This document shows positions 17,333 to 26,041 of a stretch of DNA of 55,250 nt, piece after piece. The position numbers were made by a program, and so were the translations under genes. The stretch is from Bacteroidales bacterium UBA4772 (lineage in GTDB: Bacteria > Bacteroidota > Bacteroidia > Bacteroidales > VadinHA17), in NCBI GenBank assembly GCA_002403305.1, contig DHHM01000024.1:54036-109285 (forward strand), given 5' to 3'. Within the stretch, counting starts at the first letter, position 1. Each line of letters begins with the position of its first letter. The notes under the pieces were generated by a model. It ran no database searches, had not been told where the DNA came from, and was given only the letters and a program-made list of their open reading frames with translations.

Positions 17333-17974
17333 TTAAATCCCGGAAGACTGCAAGAATTTCTTGCGGTCTTTTTTTATGACGTCAAGCTCTTTTACCAGAT
17401 CATTACCGCATTCGTTATCGACAAAAAGTTTTCCCCTCCATTTCCCGTATCGGATAAACAGAAATTTCTTCTCTCGTTCAATGTAGGCAATCTCTGTTGA
17501 CCTGTTCAGGTACTCCCTCCGGATGACTTCCAGTGACAAGCCCTCTCCGACCTTCACGTTCCCGGCAAAGGTAAAACAGCCCTCGTGGTCCACAAACGCA
17601 TAATTTTTATTAAGCCTTGCCCTGATCACCTGCAGCAAACTGTCATTTGAAGCCAGCATCTGAGCCTTCCCGGTTGTGTCGATTTCAAAATGCACCCGTT
17701 CGACTATGCGTTCAATCTGCTTTGGTTTGATCTTCAGCAGCCTGATCAGACTGTCCTGCTCCAGTGTGATGTTCGCCAACATCTCCTTTTGTGTCAATGT
17801 CAATCTCATGTAGTCATTGACCTGATTCAGCAACTGGTCCTGATTATAGGCCAGTCGCTCGTTTTTGGCTTTTTCCTTCTCGTACTTCTTCTGCATCAGG
17901 TTGCCCCAGAATGTCAGGCCGATTATCAGGATAGCGATACCTATATATATATACTGCTTCAATGTTAACCTCAT
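17333..17974 (-). CDS. Membrane-anchored coiled-coil protein, i-spanin candidate
   Basis: 213 residues from the ATG at 17974 (MRLTLKQYIYIG), chosen because it directly precedes a single N-terminal TM helix and the upstream alternative at 18049 runs through the previous gene. The TM helix (about 7-25) is followed by a long charged coiled coil (KKYEKEKAKNERLAYNQDQL onward to about residue 90) and a globular C-terminus. Last gene of the lysis block, after the amidase; this fits an Rz-like inner-membrane spanin subunit, but no o-spanin lipoprotein is seen and the C-terminal domain is longer than in Rz. Confidence 0.5.
   Translation of the reverse strand: MRLTLKQYIYIGIAILIIGLTFWGNLMQKKYEKEKAKNERLAYNQDQLLNQVNDYMRLTLTQKEMLANITLEQDSLIRLLKIKPKQIERIVERVHFEIDTTGKAQMLASNDSLLQVIRARLNKNYAFVDHEGCFTFAGNVKVGEGLSLEVIRREYLNRSTEIAYIEREKKFLFIRYGKWRGKLFVDNECGNDLVKELDVIKKDRKKFLQSSGI
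17345..17375 (+). terminator. Rho-independent terminator downstream of tRNA-Ser
   Basis: AGACTGCAAGAA (17345-17356) pairs with TTCTTGCGGTCT (17358-17369) followed by a T7 run on the plus strand. It would stop transcription leaving tRNA-Ser before it runs antisense into the phage lysis genes. It overlaps the last codons of the leftward gene. Confidence 0.7.
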
Positions 17975-17984
17975 GCTGTCAATT

Positions 17985-18206
17985 TTATATCCCAATTGCG
18001 CCTTCCGTGCCGCAGACGCTACAGCGTAAATATATCGTCCCATGATCATCGTCGAACACGATTGCCCACTTGTGCGGCTGGAGCAGCTTATGTTCTCCCT
18101 TCATGGCAAAGGTGGTCATGCAAATGTCACAACCCATACAGTCAAAGCTCTCCCCTTCCAAAAAGACAGCTTTTGCCCCACACCTACATCTCAGGACCTG
18201 CATCAT
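17985..18206 (-). CDS. Small zinc-ribbon protein
   Basis: A 73-residue protein with two CxC/CxxC knuckles at the N-terminus (RCRCGAKA, CMGCDIC) and one near the C-terminus (RCSVCGTEG), a likely zinc ribbon. The ATG overlaps the amidase stop (ATGA), so it is co-translated with the lysis gene. Function unknown; its placement inside a lysis block is unusual for a zinc-ribbon protein. Confidence 0.6.
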   Translation of the reverse strand: MMQVLRCRCGAKAVFLEGESFDCMGCDICMTTFAMKGEHKLLQPHKWAIVFDDDHGTIYLRCSVCGTEGAIGI

Positions 18207-18784
18207 TCGTTGACTATATCAATCACTCCAAATTTCTGCATCCGGTGACTGTATAGCCAGTCGTACACGTTAAAGCTGGGACACCTCTTGACAGCAAGCT
18301 GGTTGTGGCCCACAATAGTGATATCAGGGTGATGCAGAATCGTCCGCTTTATACACTGAAGTAAGGTAGCCTCCTGGTCCTGAGTAAAATGATCAGAGAA
18401 CCGATTAAGCTGGCCCTTCCCCCCAGCAAGCATGATATGACGGCTGACAGCATTATACCCGGCAACGCCCCAAGTCATTTCGTCACTCTCGACAAAAGCA
18501 TCCTCGTCAAAGGGAGTAATGATCTCTCGTTTCCCGTCCCAATGGATCAGCTCTGAATAACCCAGCCGATCCCAACCCCGGCCTCTCAGGTAAGCAATGA
18601 AATTACCGTTAAGGAATTCATTCGGCAATGACTTACGGGAACGGTAGATTTTGCCCTTGTATTTGACCGTTCCGTCAACCTGATCGCAGGGACCCATGTG
18701 CCACTCCTCCAGCATGCCTTTTGTGACCTCCATGCCGGGAGGCGTATCTGCACAGTGGATCACATAGTATTTCAGCTTGCCCAT
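18203..18784 (-). CDS. N-acetylmuramoyl-L-alanine amidase (phage endolysin)
   Basis: 193 residues from the ATG at 18784, which has a good GGAGG six bases upstream and follows the previous stop by one base. It is an Amidase_2/T7-lysozyme type zinc amidase that cuts the bond between muramic acid and L-Ala to release phage. Zinc ligands are His10 (VIHCADTP), His160 and Cys168; Lys166 lies between with the spacing H-x5-K-x-C of T7 lysozyme (His122, Lys128, Cys130). No signal peptide, so it needs the neighbouring holin. Confidence 0.9.
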   Translation of the reverse strand: MGKLKYYVIHCADTPPGMEVTKGMLEEWHMGPCDQVDGTVKYKGKIYRSRKSLPNEFLNGNFIAYLRGRGWDRLGYSELIHWDGKREIITPFDEDAFVESDEMTWGVAGYNAVSRHIMLAGGKGQLNRFSDHFTQDQEATLLQCIKRTILHHPDITIVGHNQLAVKRCPSFNVYDWLYSHRMQKFGVIDIVNE

Positions 18785-18785
18785 G

Positions 18786-19049
18786 CTATCCTCCGGCTTC
18801 GTCTGTTGGTCCTTCATCTGGTCGTTCATCTGGACTTGCGGCGTCCCTGAGCTTGTAGTATCCCAGCGTAATCCCTTCCAGCAAAGTATTCTTTGCCAGA
18901 ATAAAAGTGTAGGCCAGCAGCATGAGTGAAATAAAAGCCCCGGTGTCGATGCTATTGCAGGCATACCTCCAGACCGCAAGCACCAGTACAATGACTCCCA
19001 GTGCAGTCGTCTTCCAGTTTTTAATCCTTTCAATTGTCTCCATCTCCAA
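18786..19049 (-). CDS. Two-TM holin candidate
   Basis: 87 residues with two TM helices (TTALGVIVLVLAVWRYAC and GAFISLMLLAYTFILAKNTLL) and a short acidic, Asp/Glu/Pro-rich cytoplasmic tail. Lies immediately before the amidase, one base apart. Size, topology and place fit a holin that opens the membrane for the endolysin. Family not identified by name. Confidence 0.6.
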   Translation of the reverse strand: MEMETIERIKNWKTTALGVIVLVLAVWRYACNSIDTGAFISLMLLAYTFILAKNTLLEGITLGYYKLRDAASPDERPDEGPTDEAGG

Positions 19050-19052
19050 TTT

Positions 19053-19685
19053 TTATGTGGCTCTGCCTATCTTCGGCTCAACCATATTAAGCAAACCCAG
19101 CACGTCAAACCGTTTTGACTTTACCAGATCAGCATGTTCGCGGCTCATCACATGAGCCTCTTTATAGAGGACCCCGATGAATGCTTCCTCCGTCCGGTCC
19201 CCGTTGGCCTGTTGTATCAGAAAAAAGTACAGCGACTTGTATCCGTATTTGGTCAGGAAGTCTCGCTTGATGTTCGGGTCTTTGCAGAGGCTCATGTCCG
19301 CTTGTTGGTAGGTATGGTAAAACATCAGAAAATCCATCGCCTCCGGGTATCTGGAGCAGAGGACGTCTTTGTAATCTTGCTGAATAGACTGGGACGTCGG
19401 CGACAGCTTCTCCAGCATGATCGTAAATTTCTTCATGTTGCGCCCGTTATTCCAGTGACCGTTATTGTGAAACCGGGCCAGAAATACATTTGACGCACGA
19501 AGCTGCGTCTCCAGCGTAAACATTATCTGGTCAAGCATCTTGTTATACCGGGCTTCATCTCCGAACGACACCGGTTTCCTTCCTGCCTTCTCAATCTTCA
19601 TCCGGAGATACATGTAAGTGAAATAAGCCATAAAGCCAAGTATGACAATAGTCATAGATGAGAGGATAATGTCTGCCATTTTCAT
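19053..19685 (-). CDS. Membrane-anchored GAF-like domain protein
   Basis: 210 residues: one N-terminal TM helix (about 6-27), then a soluble domain with an LDQIMFTLETQLRASNVFLARFHNNG pattern, continuing to FLIQQANG and AFIGVLYKEA, which looks like a GAF-type sensor fold. Many Bacteroidota phages carry a similar protein between tail and lysis genes; its role is unknown. It overlaps the next upstream gene by four bases. It could sense a ligand that controls lysis timing; that is conjecture. Confidence 0.5.
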   Translation of the reverse strand: MKMADIILSSMTIVILGFMAYFTYMYLRMKIEKAGRKPVSFGDEARYNKMLDQIMFTLETQLRASNVFLARFHNNGHWNNGRNMKKFTIMLEKLSPTSQSIQQDYKDVLCSRYPEAMDFLMFYHTYQQADMSLCKDPNIKRDFLTKYGYKSLYFFLIQQANGDRTEEAFIGVLYKEAHVMSREHADLVKSKRFDVLGLLNMVEPKIGRAT

Positions 19686-20152
19686 TTTTCGATCTTTCTT
19701 ACTCTGATTTTTATTTCAATACTGTCCAGCAACCGGACGGCTTCAAGGCTGTCCAACTGAGCTTTTTTTTTTAATCCGTCTTCAATGATTTCGGTGATTT
19801 TGACATAGTGCTGAAACTCCGCATCCTTCCGGGTCCGCAAATCTTCTTTGATCCCAGCATGAACAGCCCCGACATAGTTGCCGATCAGGACCGTGTTCTC
19901 ATGTACTGCGTTCAGCTGCATGTCAAACTCGTTCATCCTGATCACAAGGCTGTCCAGAGTGTGGCTGATCTCCATGACCATAACATGCGTTTCAGCAACC
20001 ATCTTTGTGTCGGCAGTCCTTTTGCTCTCCATTTTTGAATAGAACATGGCAACTCCCCACACGCCAGTGACCATTGAGATTACGATAGCCACTACCATCT
20101 TAGCCATACCCGTGTATTTTGTAAGGTCTGAGAATTTAATCCTTGTTGCCAT
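19682..20152 (-). CDS. Membrane-anchored coiled-coil protein
   Basis: 156 residues: an N-terminal TM helix (VVAIVISMVTGVWGVAMFY) and a heptad-rich remainder (KMVAETHVMVMEISHTLDSL onward) predicted to form a coiled coil outside the membrane. Four-base overlap with the downstream gene. Part of the lysis block; function unknown. Confidence 0.55.
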   Translation of the reverse strand: MATRIKFSDLTKYTGMAKMVVAIVISMVTGVWGVAMFYSKMESKRTADTKMVAETHVMVMEISHTLDSLVIRMNEFDMQLNAVHENTVLIGNYVGAVHAGIKEDLRTRKDAEFQHYVKITEIIEDGLKKKAQLDSLEAVRLLDSIEIKIRVRKIEK

Positions 20153-20169
20153 GTTCTTTCTCCTCCAGA

Positions 20170-20376
20170 TTATTTGACGACGTTATCCGATTTGACCATT
20201 GCGTTGACCAGATACAGAATACCCAGCGCCACGACGACAATTCCCGGCGTCTTGGCCTGAGTATAGATCAACCATGCCCCCAGACCGATGACGGTCCATT
20301 CAGGTGCATTATTACTTTTGAGCTTTGTGCCGATCCAGCCGGCTACGATTTTAGTGTACTCCCAGATTTTCTTCAT
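20170..20376 (-). CDS. Small two-TM membrane protein, second holin candidate
   Basis: 68 residues with two close TM helices (WTVIGLGAWLIYTQ and GIVVVALGILYLVNAM) separated by a short turn, and charged ends. Size and topology fit a holin or antiholin. It is the first lysis-block gene after the tail genes. Confidence 0.55.
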   Translation of the reverse strand: MKKIWEYTKIVAGWIGTKLKSNNAPEWTVIGLGAWLIYTQAKTPGIVVVALGILYLVNAMVKSDNVVK

Positions 20377-20429
20377 TTTATTTGTTGTTTAGTGTTTATT
20401 CAAGTATTGTGATTTCGTCCTTGATTTTG

Positions 20430-20711
20430 TTATCCAAGCATTTTATAAAGAGGAACGAAGGTGCTGACCGGTAGGACCTGAATGTGCTTGCGGATCGTAA
20501 CAACATCTTCCGGGCTTAACTCCATGTCGCCAGCTGTACGCCAGATTTCGTGCATGAGCTGGTCTATGTCGATCTTCTCATTCGGGGTCGCGTCCGAGAC
20601 TAAGCTCAGAACATTACAAACGACATGCTTTGCCAGTACGTCTTTGCCTTCATTGTCTTTCAAGTTTTCGCCGTTGTATCTCTCCAGCGGCACGTTAAAA
20701 TTTACTTTCAT
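20430..20711 (-). CDS. Small phage protein of unknown function
   Basis: 93 residues from the ATG at 20711 (MKVNFNVPLERYNGENL); an in-frame ATG at 20741 adds ten residues. The start reads like many short Bacteroidota phage proteins (MKVNFNVPL..DGKPL-type), followed by a helical C-terminal half rich in Glu/Asp. Lies between tail genes and lysis genes. No function recognised. Confidence 0.6.
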   Translation of the reverse strand: MKVNFNVPLERYNGENLKDNEGKDVLAKHVVCNVLSLVSDATPNEKIDIDQLMHEIWRTAGDMELSPEDVVTIRKHIQVLPVSTFVPLYKMLG

Positions 20712-20747
20712 TATGGGTATGTTTAATTGGTTAGCAATCATTCAGAA

Positions 20748-21719
20748 TTAATAGTTTATTGCCTCGACCCTTATTGTGCAGATATATCCGTTAGCGCCGA
20801 TGAAGTATTCCCCGTTTGGCTGTCCTGATCCGTCCGCAAAATCATCATGATGCCAGGGGGCAAATGTGTCAATCAGAATTTCACTTCCGATAGCTCCCTC
20901 TCTCCAGCCCCAAATACTTGCATATACCCTGACTTCGTCATAAGTAGCTATCCCTTCAAGGTTGGTATAATACACTGTTCCAAAATTGGGACTGTTAGTA
21001 AATCCGACACTGGCTGTAAATCCATCTGGAGCCTCGAAGACGCTTGTCGTTGCCGGCAGAATCTTCACTGTTTTCGTGTAGTCTGAGGTATTGGGCAACC
21101 GGCAGACAATGTCATTTTCGGAAAAGTCCACCAAGTGGTTAACCAGAAATATCTTGACAGTGTATGCTCTCTGGATGGTCTGGTTCAGGCGTGTGTGCGA
21201 TATCCACAACTCGCTACCAACCGCCTCATCTTCCAGATTAACAGCATCCCAACTTAATAGAGTAGTCCCGTCATAAACGGCAAGCATAACGGCTATAATG
21301 CCCATGTCAGCCCAATTTACTTCTCCGAGAATGATGTGGGCGTCAAATGTCACGCTGCCACCCGAGGCAACATAAACGTCTCCTGAGACGGGGACGTCAA
21401 CCCATCCCGGAGCAACGGCGTAATGGTTGTACCCGGCAAAAGAACCCAAGCTCCCAGCTGCTGGAGCTGAGTTGACCAGCACTCCAGCCGGTGCAGTCCT
21501 GACAGTAGGTCCAAACCCGGACCAGGCATTCACATTGCTGTCACTGGCGACGCCTTTCACTCCTGAAGACGAACTGTTTAAGACGTTACGGACCATGCTG
21601 ACACTGATATTTTTGCAGTCAACAGTAGTTCCCACAACGGTCATATCTGCTTGTGCAGGAATGTTAGCTTTGGCTTTGATTGCCGCTGCGGTAAATCCTC
21701 TATATGCTGATATTATCAT
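20748..21719 (-). CDS. Phage structural protein, probable tail tip/fibre component
   Basis: 323 residues, beta-rich, low in Lys and rich in Gly/Ser/Thr/Val, with several aromatic-loop strands typical of tail adhesins (for example WVDVPVSGDVYVASGGSVTF). No signal peptide. Placed after the fibre and BACON genes, so it is probably a receptor-binding or accessory tail protein. I recognise no named family. Confidence 0.5.
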   Translation of the reverse strand: MIISAYRGFTAAAIKAKANIPAQADMTVVGTTVDCKNISVSMVRNVLNSSSSGVKGVASDSNVNAWSGFGPTVRTAPAGVLVNSAPAAGSLGSFAGYNHYAVAPGWVDVPVSGDVYVASGGSVTFDAHIILGEVNWADMGIIAVMLAVYDGTTLLSWDAVNLEDEAVGSELWISHTRLNQTIQRAYTVKIFLVNHLVDFSENDIVCRLPNTSDYTKTVKILPATTSVFEAPDGFTASVGFTNSPNFGTVYYTNLEGIATYDEVRVYASIWGWREGAIGSEILIDTFAPWHHDDFADGSGQPNGEYFIGANGYICTIRVEAINY

Positions 21720-21747
21720 AGTTCTTTAATTAACTCCTGATCAATTC

Positions 21748-22068
21748 TTATATAGGAAATGCGTCCTGAATTACATGAACAGTTGCCGTCAATCCACCTT
21801 GTGTTACAGTTATATCTGCTTCCCTTGTATCTCCAACCGTGTTAGCAATAAATGTTATTGTTACGGTTGTATTGCCTGTGCCACTTACGTAGTTCTCCGA
21901 TATCCAAAGTATCTTCCCAAACTCTGCCAAATACCATGAACCTGAAGCGATAATATTAAACGTGCTTGTCCCGGCAGTATAACTATGACGTACAATTGTC
22001 GGGCTTACTGACAGATATGCTGCAACCACTTGCTTCTGTTGTAATATGCCATGAGTAGTGGGTATCAT
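21748..22068 (-). CDS. BACON-domain protein of the tail
   Basis: 106 residues from the ATG at 22068, which overlaps the fibre stop as ATGA. About residues 16-103 form a single BACON-like beta-sandwich: LSVSPTIVRHSYTAGTSTFN, WLSE-type tryptophan (ILWISENYVSG), NTTVTITFIAN and READITVTQGG. BACON domains are thought to bind mucin or glycans and occur on Bacteroidota phage tail proteins. Likely helps the virion hold carbohydrate near the host. Confidence 0.7.
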   Translation of the reverse strand: MIPTTHGILQQKQVVAAYLSVSPTIVRHSYTAGTSTFNIIASGSWYLAEFGKILWISENYVSGTGNTTVTITFIANTVGDTREADITVTQGGLTATVHVIQDAFPI

Positions 22069-25000
22069 GCCGTTAAGTCTCCCATTAACACCCAAACACT
22101 GCTCCCTCTGTGATAGGCAGTTGCGCCAATCCACTGAGAGGCCAGCTTCCGGTTAGCACTTTTGCTGTAGATTGTAGTCGATGCTGCGATTGTGATTACA
22201 CCAGTTCCCACGTTCACTATCGTCACCTGAAACCCGGTAGCCATGCTATTCGGCAAAGTCACCGTAAATGTGCCGTTGCACTCAATAACCTTATTGTTGT
22301 CAACTGAAACCAGCGTATAGGCAGCAGTTCTGGCGTTGATTGCGGTATTCAGTGGAGCATAAGTAGAGTGAGTGTGAGTTAAGGCTGCATAGATTGAGTG
22401 AGTGTGATCACCGGCTGAAACCGTCCCGGCGGCAGTGCCCACACTCAGGATCGCTGCACCGCCTAGTCCCAGTGAAGTCCTCCCTGTGGCTGCCGTTAAT
22501 CCAATGGCTCCTCCGTCCCACCTGTTACTCTCGGTATAGGCAGTATTCCAGTTTGTCTGCTGTGCGGTTGTTGGCATTGAGTAACCGCTGGCAAAAGACA
22601 GGGCCAGAGTGCCTGAAGCTGTAATCGGAGAGCCAGAGACAGCAAACCCTGTTGGAACTGTCATCCCAACGCTGGTCACTGTTCCACTGCCCGAACCAGA
22701 TACTGTCTGCCACGTTCCGTCTTCTCTCAAAAAGCGTGTCGAACCGCCACCCAACAGGATGCCTCCCCGGACTGTTGTCGATGGGGCCGGCAAGCTCTCC
22801 CAGATTGTTGATGGGAACTGGCTGAAGTCAGACCATGCCTGTATCTCGTAGTCACATGCTACTGGGAGCTTCAGCCTGAGATAAGGGTTACCAGCGTTAG
22901 GGACATACTCAAATACATTACTGTCCAAATATCCTATTCCGATCTGGCTGTCCTTTAGTAGCACTCCGTCAATGGTTACGCCGGTTGCTGCGGTATATTC
23001 ATTGATTGTATTGGCCTGAAGACTGGTAAGAACCTGAATTTCTCCGGTAAGGGTGACGGCAAGCCTTTGAGTGTTGGCTGTATAAATCCCGGCAGTGCCG
23101 TTACTGATTGTAGCAAAATAAGGTCTGGTGGCCACCCCAAGCCCAAGCCAACCGAACTTAAACATGGTCCCATCCTGCATAATGGCCATATTGGTATTCA
23201 CACGATAATAGTTCCCTGCTGAAATGTTTACGTCTCCGGTAACATTAAACAGCGACCCGTTATACGAAAGTCCGGCTGTGCCTTCAATCATATTGGCAGC
23301 GGTGAATACGGCTATTTGATTGTCAGTTGGCGTCCCTGTGTAACTGACGCCACTGGTATCCAGTGTCCATGTGTTTGCTGCCGTTTTCCTGAGTAACCCG
23401 GATGTTCCGGTCAGTGCTGCAATAGCAACCAGGTCAGAGTCGGAAGCCAGAGCATCGGTAATTCCATATCCTGCCAGGGTTGTCGGTAAGCCTACCAACT
23501 GTGCGAAAGTTGTCTGGTGCGGATTGCTGCTCGTCAACTGGGAGTGGTCATAAGCAGTCTTACCCCTGTCCCCCCTGTATGCTGTGTCTAAAGTCTCTCC
23601 AAGCTCCAGTGAGGCTGTTGCCGCTGGCAGTTGGGTAGCCGGGACCTTCCCAGTAGCATCCAGCTCTGCCAATCCTGACGCAACTCCTTTCAGAGAGGTT
23701 TCCAGTTTAGCGTTCAGGGCTGTCTGTAGCCCGGTAACGTCAGCAATGATATGAGTGTGTGCCGCTGGAGTGAGAATGTCATCCTGAATAGTCAGGACCC
23801 CTGCGATCAGCTCGAATTGGCTGGCGTCATAATCCAATACGATGCTGGAGGCTGACGGCTTACGCAACGGGGCGCCAACGGTAAGGTTAGCCAGAACCTC
23901 ATTCTGGACTGCCCCGGCGATCCATGCAGTGATTTCCTCTGTAGCCTGAATTTCGCCATTGATGAACAGGTCAAAATTGGATCTCACTTTCCAGACAGAA
24001 TAGTCAGTTTGGTCCGGGGTCGTGTCGGCACTCTTGTCAAAGTACCACATGTAGTTCCACTGAGCCAGTGCTTCGGCGATCTGTTTCTGCGTCCTGCCGT
24101 ATGCGTTCTGGATGCTGGTGCTGAGATCGTTCAGAGCCGTAATGACGTCCACGTTCTTGTTGATGTTCGTCACTGCTTCTTTGAGCTGCTGAGTGACTCT
24201 GTAGGTCTTTTTCTCCCCGATCTGAATGACCTTCTGGGCCGGGAAGTCCAGCTTCTCAGTTATAGAAAGAACCCTTGTCGAAAGCGTGTCAGAGCCGTTC
24301 ACGAAGTTCACATTGCTGCCGACCGACAGGACAATAGCTTCAGTGGTAAACCGAACCGGGAATGAGTTTACTCTGTAAGTATTCAGATCCGATCCCTGCA
24401 AAGCCATCTCTGTATCGACAGCGTCCTCCAGTGCTGCTTCAGCGGCGTCAACATACGCCTGAGGCATGAGGATATTGAACAGAACAACACTGTCCCCGTC
24501 TGAAGGAATAATCACTTCGTTGGGAATAATGAATCCGGTGCTTTCGTCAAAGATTATTTCGTACTCCTGTGTGGTGCTGTGATAGGCAAGCTCGAACTCT
24601 CTCCCCAGCAGGTTGCCACTTTCAAAATGAGCTGAGAGGGTCTGCCCCACAATGATCATGTCTTCAGTGAAGGTGAAGCCGGCTATCTTAAAGTAGAATA
24701 TCGAATACCTGTCATATATCGGATCACCAAACTCGTCAGTCCCTATCTGTATCAGATTACCGTCACCGTCATAAGCATATTTCAGGACAGCTCGGACGGC
24801 AGAGATGACAAGCGTGGATGACGGATAGATGTCATCGAATACCAGAACCTTAGTAAATATTTGAGTTGGATCAAGCCCGGCCTGAATGTCTTTGTATCCC
24901 AGAGGACAAGTCAGGACCGGTAGTGTCAGCCGCTTCTGGACTACATGATTGGTCGTGGTCCCGGCGGTGTAGTCCTGATTGATGTTTCTGGTCGAGCCAA

Positions 25001-25643
25001 AAGCATAGAACCGGGTATAGTATCCATCGCTGGGCGGCGTGATGTCCGGGACGCTTACGTCAGTACCGACAGTCAGGGTAACGGGAGTACCATAAGCACA
25101 CTTGCCAAAGGTGATGACCGTGCCGTTCAGATACCATTCCGTTTCCCATGCTGTCGCCATCTCGTTCAAAGCATCGAATATGCTGGTGGCCTGAAAACTC
25201 AGCGTTTTGGTCCCGGTAAGGCTGGCGTCATAAGAGTAAGTGTAGGTTTCTCCGAACTCATCCAGCAGTGATGCGACAATAGCCGTCAGGAAGTTGGGAA
25301 GGGTGTCGGTAAGGGTCCAGTCTGTTTCTCTCCCTGTGATGACACCTTCGGTCTCTTGTAAGAAAAAAAACGGCCTGACAGACCATGACATGACTTTCGC
25401 ATGGAACTGAGGCTCGTACAGATACTCGGCTTCATTCACTCTTTTCGGCTTATAAGGCTTTAAGAGGCGAAATGTCGCCCCGTTAAATACCACATAAGCC
25501 CCAGCCGGCAAAGTCGTTCCTGTGACCGATAAATAAGATACTAAAACGTAATCAGAAACCATAAGCTCTGATACATGCTCTGAGCCTTCGGTCACTGGTA
25601 CGGAGACAATCAGGGTCCCGGTTACGTCTCTTATGTCGATCAT
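22065..25643 (-). CDS. Tail-associated hub and fibre protein
   Basis: 1192 residues. The N-terminal ~500 residues look like a tail-hub or baseplate domain (the run from FRLLKPYKPKRVNEAEYLYE through WYLNGTVITFGKCAYG). The middle has a coiled stalk. From about residue 620 on, there are tail-fibre repeats with HTH/HTHS and ADVTGLQTALNAKLE signatures, and a C-terminal tip (ATTIYSKSANRKLASQWIG). It therefore probably joins the tail end to the receptor. Overlaps the upstream distal tail gene by four bases. Confidence 0.8.
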   Translation of the reverse strand: MIDIRDVTGTLIVSVPVTEGSEHVSELMVSDYVLVSYLSVTGTTLPAGAYVVFNGATFRLLKPYKPKRVNEAEYLYEPQFHAKVMSWSVRPFFFLQETEGVITGRETDWTLTDTLPNFLTAIVASLLDEFGETYTYSYDASLTGTKTLSFQATSIFDALNEMATAWETEWYLNGTVITFGKCAYGTPVTLTVGTDVSVPDITPPSDGYYTRFYAFGSTRNINQDYTAGTTTNHVVQKRLTLPVLTCPLGYKDIQAGLDPTQIFTKVLVFDDIYPSSTLVISAVRAVLKYAYDGDGNLIQIGTDEFGDPIYDRYSIFYFKIAGFTFTEDMIIVGQTLSAHFESGNLLGREFELAYHSTTQEYEIIFDESTGFIIPNEVIIPSDGDSVVLFNILMPQAYVDAAEAALEDAVDTEMALQGSDLNTYRVNSFPVRFTTEAIVLSVGSNVNFVNGSDTLSTRVLSITEKLDFPAQKVIQIGEKKTYRVTQQLKEAVTNINKNVDVITALNDLSTSIQNAYGRTQKQIAEALAQWNYMWYFDKSADTTPDQTDYSVWKVRSNFDLFINGEIQATEEITAWIAGAVQNEVLANLTVGAPLRKPSASSIVLDYDASQFELIAGVLTIQDDILTPAAHTHIIADVTGLQTALNAKLETSLKGVASGLAELDATGKVPATQLPAATASLELGETLDTAYRGDRGKTAYDHSQLTSSNPHQTTFAQLVGLPTTLAGYGITDALASDSDLVAIAALTGTSGLLRKTAANTWTLDTSGVSYTGTPTDNQIAVFTAANMIEGTAGLSYNGSLFNVTGDVNISAGNYYRVNTNMAIMQDGTMFKFGWLGLGVATRPYFATISNGTAGIYTANTQRLAVTLTGEIQVLTSLQANTINEYTAATGVTIDGVLLKDSQIGIGYLDSNVFEYVPNAGNPYLRLKLPVACDYEIQAWSDFSQFPSTIWESLPAPSTTVRGGILLGGGSTRFLREDGTWQTVSGSGSGTVTSVGMTVPTGFAVSGSPITASGTLALSFASGYSMPTTAQQTNWNTAYTESNRWDGGAIGLTAATGRTSLGLGGAAILSVGTAAGTVSAGDHTHSIYAALTHTHSTYAPLNTAINARTAAYTLVSVDNNKVIECNGTFTVTLPNSMATGFQVTIVNVGTGVITIAASTTIYSKSANRKLASQWIGATAYHRGSSVWVLMGDLTA

Positions 25644-26041
25644 CTGTTCATCGGATTAGGTTCACAGAATGTCACCGCAACCTTCCCCAGAGTGGTCAGG
25701 CTGCTCAGTGATGCAGAACTCAGGTATTTCAAATTGAAGATGATGCCCAGATTGACGACCTGCATGGTGATGTTCCCCAGATACATCTCTGTTACGAATG
25801 ACTTGTATCTGGTTATGAAGCTGGTTGCAGCTTTAGCAAAGCAGAAAACGACAGTCACATTTCGTTCGTCTACTTGCGAGGACATAGCTAAGACCTGCTT
25901 GCCGTCATCCTGCCTTGACTTGTTACTTATATAATCTTTCATGGGAGCAGCCTGGAGTAATTTGTCTTCACTGCCATCCTCCAGAAATACGCCCCAAGTG
26001 GTCCAAGCGTCCTTCGTATTTATGAATAAGTCTCCTGTCAT
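25640..26041 (-). CDS. Distal tail-like protein
   Basis: 133 residues between tape measure and hub genes, overlapping both by four bases. It starts DLFINTKDAWTTWGVFLEDG, a pattern typical of phage distal tail proteins, and ends with a beta-rich domain. Position is the strongest evidence. Confidence 0.6.
   Translation of the reverse strand: MTGDLFINTKDAWTTWGVFLEDGSEDKLLQAAPMKDYISNKSRQDDGKQVLAMSSQVDERNVTVVFCFAKAATSFITRYKSFVTEMYLGNITMQVVNLGIIFNLKYLSSASLSSLTTLGKVAVTFCEPNPMNR

Noticed and set aside
22065..25643. Repeated motifs in the fibre gene as a possible CRISPR array
   Set aside because: The repeats are imperfect, in frame, and encode fibre repeats; no regular spacers.
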